A DNA stretch of 6,531 bases. It comes from Ignavibacteria bacterium (GTDB lineage: Bacteria; Bacteroidota; Ignavibacteria; UBA10030; SZUA-254). A program made the translations under genes and the position numbers. Position 1 is the stretch's first letter, and each line of letters starts with the position of its first letter. The stretch covers positions 1 through 6,531 of the forward strand of contig VBOC01000031.1 in the NCBI GenBank assembly GCA_005877655.1, in the 5' to 3' direction. Positions 4,952 through 6,531 of this stretch are shown here, piece after piece. Under the pieces are notes generated by a model. It was not told the origin of the DNA. It searched no databases and was given only the letters and a program-made list of their open reading frames with translations.

Positions 4952-6531
4952 CCTTCGTCCGAGTTAAGAGAGAGTTCCGAAGCGACTGATGTTCGGGGAG
5001 GCGGAGGTGTGGATCGCGTTCGAGAAGATTGAACGCTTCCCCTCGGGCAAGCTTTAATAGATTCTCGTCGGTCGTCAGATCGGCGATCCGGAGCTCGGGC
5101 AATCCGCTCTGGCGCGTTCCGAAAAAATCACCCGGACCCCTTATTTCCAGGTCCGTTTCAGCGATTTTGAACCCGTCGGCGGTCTCCAGCATGCTCAGGG
5201 GTGGAGCGCCTCCGGAGAAGTTTCCCCATCCAATCGGGCGCCACGATGATGCAGGTGGATTGCGCTGCACCCCGGCCGACACGGCCTCTCAATTGATGGA
5301 GCTGGGACAAGCCGAACCTTTCCGCGTGTTCGATGACCATCACGGAGGCATTCGGGATATCGATCCCCACTTCGATCACGCTGGTGGCGACGAGGATCTG
5401 GAGCTTCCCCGATTTAAATGCCGCCATGACCCTATCTTTCTCTTCGCCCGGCATTCTTCCATGGATGAGCCCGACTTTGAGATCGGGGAAAACCTTGCTC
5501 TTGAGCAGCTCGTAGCTCTCTGTCGCCGCCTTGAGATCGAGTTTTTCTGATTCTTCCACTAATGGATAGACGACATATACCTGGGCGCCCCCTTCGACCT
5601 GGCTCTTGATAAACCGATGGATCCATTGATGGTCGGCGTTGAATTTCAGAAGCGTTTCGACCGGCAATCGGTTCGAGGGCAGCTCATTGATGACGGAAAC
5701 GTCCAGATCGCCATATATCGTGAGCGAGAGCGTGCGGGGTATGGGCGTGGCGGTCATCACCAGGACATCGGGATGCGGACCCATCCCGGCGCCCTGGCTG
5801 CGGGGCGCGCCGGGATACGTCCCGGAGGGCTGGCTGCGGGACGCGTCGGGACGAGGTGTCGGCCCGCCGCCTGCCTCGCCCTTTTCTTTGAGCGCGACGC
5901 GCTGCGTGACGCCGAACCGGTGCTGCTCGTCGATAATGACGAGTCCGAGCTTTGCGAATTCCACGTCCGCCTGGATGAGGGCATGGGTCCCGACGAGCAG
6001 CTGGGCGGAACCGCTTTTCACATCCCCCAGCACACCATCCCGGAGCTTCGCACGTTGGCCGCCGAGGAGAAGCCGGACCTCGACCGGAAGGTCTTTCAAA
6101 AATCCTTTCAGTGTCATGAAATGCTGTTCCGCGAGTATTTCAGTGGGCGCCATGAAGGCCGCCTGATACCCGTTCTCAATCGCAATCAGCATTGCAATCA
6201 GCGCGACGATCGTCTTTCCGCTGCCGACGTCCCCCTGGAGGAGCCGGTTCATGGGCCGGGGAGAATTCATGTCGGTCGCGATTTCTTTGACAACCCTCAC
6301 CTGCGCCTTCGTCAGCTTGAACGGCAGGGAGTCGACGAGCCGCCGGGCGAGCCTGCTCTTGACTCCGAACGAAATTCCCGGCAACCCCATCTTAACGCGG
6401 TTGCGGCGAAGGGCAAGCATGAGCTGCAGCGTAAAAAGCTCTTCGAATTTCAACCGGTGCCGCGCCCGCTCGAGATCATCCTGGGATTCGGGAAAATGAA
6501 TTGAGTGAAGGGCGGGCGCGATCGGCATCAG
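4923..6531 (-). CDS. recG: ATP-dependent DNA helicase RecG (5' end outside the window; reading frame broken near 5190-5235)
   Basis: RecG remodels stalled forks and branched recombination intermediates. The window encodes the helicase core and C-terminus; the N-terminal wedge domain lies beyond 6531. Numbering from M at 6528: IHFPES with FEELFTLQL (10-36) is the usual entry to the core, Walker A GDVGSGKT is at 99-106, motif [13 protein letters not shown] at 200-210, motif [11 protein letters not shown] at 259-266, motif [14 protein letters not shown] at 380-392 and motif [11 protein letters not shown] at 412-420. The frame of this part stops at 5158. The conserved C-terminus ([15 protein letters not shown], then [13 protein letters not shown]) is read in another frame and ends with TGA at 4923-4925. 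Both parts are well conserved, so the break is either a homopolymer sequencing error or a recent mutation. There is also an insertion of about 33 residues at 218-250. A 225-bp gap separates it from the next operon. Confidence 0.93.
5190..5235 (-). other. Frameshift region in recG
   Basis: Upstream of this stretch the RecG frame reads [10 protein letters not shown]; downstream the conserved MLETADGF is in the frame shifted by one. The minus-strand distance from the Cys codon to the Asp of DGF is 73 nt between codons, so one base is extra or two are missing. GGGG (5224-5227) and CCCC (5198-5201) on the minus strand lie inside it. Adding one base to each run would read SPEAL in the middle, resembling RecG relatives. 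Confidence 0.8.
5779..5877 (-). repeat. In-frame GC-rich insertion in recG with a 36-bp imperfect tandem duplication
   Basis: This stretch encodes RecG residues 218-250, between motif II and motif III, where most relatives go from KEKG to PH within a few residues. The plus strand at 5794-5816 and 5830-5852 matches at 20 of 23 positions, with a period of 36 bp (12 codons). The peptide therefore repeats as [12 protein letters not shown] and [12 protein letters not shown]. It also contains CCGGGA-TACG-TCCCGG (5810-5825), and its edge holds CGGGATG-6 nt-CATCCCG (5769-5788). The peptide is rich in Gly, Pro, Ser and Arg and is probably a disordered loop. Confidence 0.6.

Noticed and set aside
4923..5282. 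Separate small gene encoding the RecG C-terminus from its own start at 5282
   Set aside because: Its first 30 or so residues are out-of-frame RecG sequence; only the part after the frame break is conserved, so it is the 3' piece of recG.
5617..6504. Plus-strand open frame of 295 codons opposite recG
   Set aside because: It is antisense to conserved helicase motifs, has no recognisable domain, and is the kind of long open frame expected opposite a GC-rich gene.

Overview
This is a bacterial chromosome segment of moderately high GC in which every convincing gene lies on the minus strand. In transcription order (right to left) it holds: the 3' two-thirds of recG; an intergenic region of about 225 bp with a recG terminator-like hairpin, a good sigma70-type promoter and an A/T-rich palindrome; a tight four-gene cluster (Ddl-like ATP-grasp ligase, second Ddl-like ATP-grasp ligase, GNAT acetyltransferase, KamA-type lysine 2,3-aminomutase); a second sigma70-type promoter; and the 5' third of dnaG, which leaves the window at position 1. 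recG and dnaG are housekeeping genes. The four genes between them look like an accessory metabolic operon. I saw no tRNA, rRNA, CRISPR array, transposase or phage gene.

The four genes are spaced for co-expression: gaps of 8 nt and 7 nt, and one overlap of 25 nt. One promoter (TTGACA, 16-bp spacer, TATATT, about 85 bp before the first start codon) can serve them all. KamA keeps the radical-SAM cysteines, the PLP lysine and the two aspartates that read the lysine side chain, so L-lysine to L-beta-lysine is the best guess for its reaction. The two ligases keep the ATP-grasp core and Mg-binding residues. They have lost the canonical C-terminal substrate loop of D-Ala-D-Ala ligase, so they probably join other amino acids. 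With the GNAT, the operon plausibly makes a small, possibly acetylated, beta-lysine-containing peptide or amide. The final product cannot be read from the sequence.

recG has two oddities. Its reading frame breaks near 5190-5235, between two fully conserved halves, next to a GGGG run and a CCCC run; a homopolymer error or a real lesion are both possible. It also carries an in-frame insertion of about 33 codons between helicase motifs II and III, built from a 36-bp imperfect tandem duplication and GC-rich palindromes.

The lineage cannot be fixed from this window. Weak or absent Shine-Dalgarno sequences at several genes, with consensus-like TTGACA/TATATT promoters, and the combination of kamA with twin Ddl-like ligases would fit a member of the FCB/Ignavibacteria-like groups or another uncultured deep-branching bacterium. 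This is a low-confidence guess.
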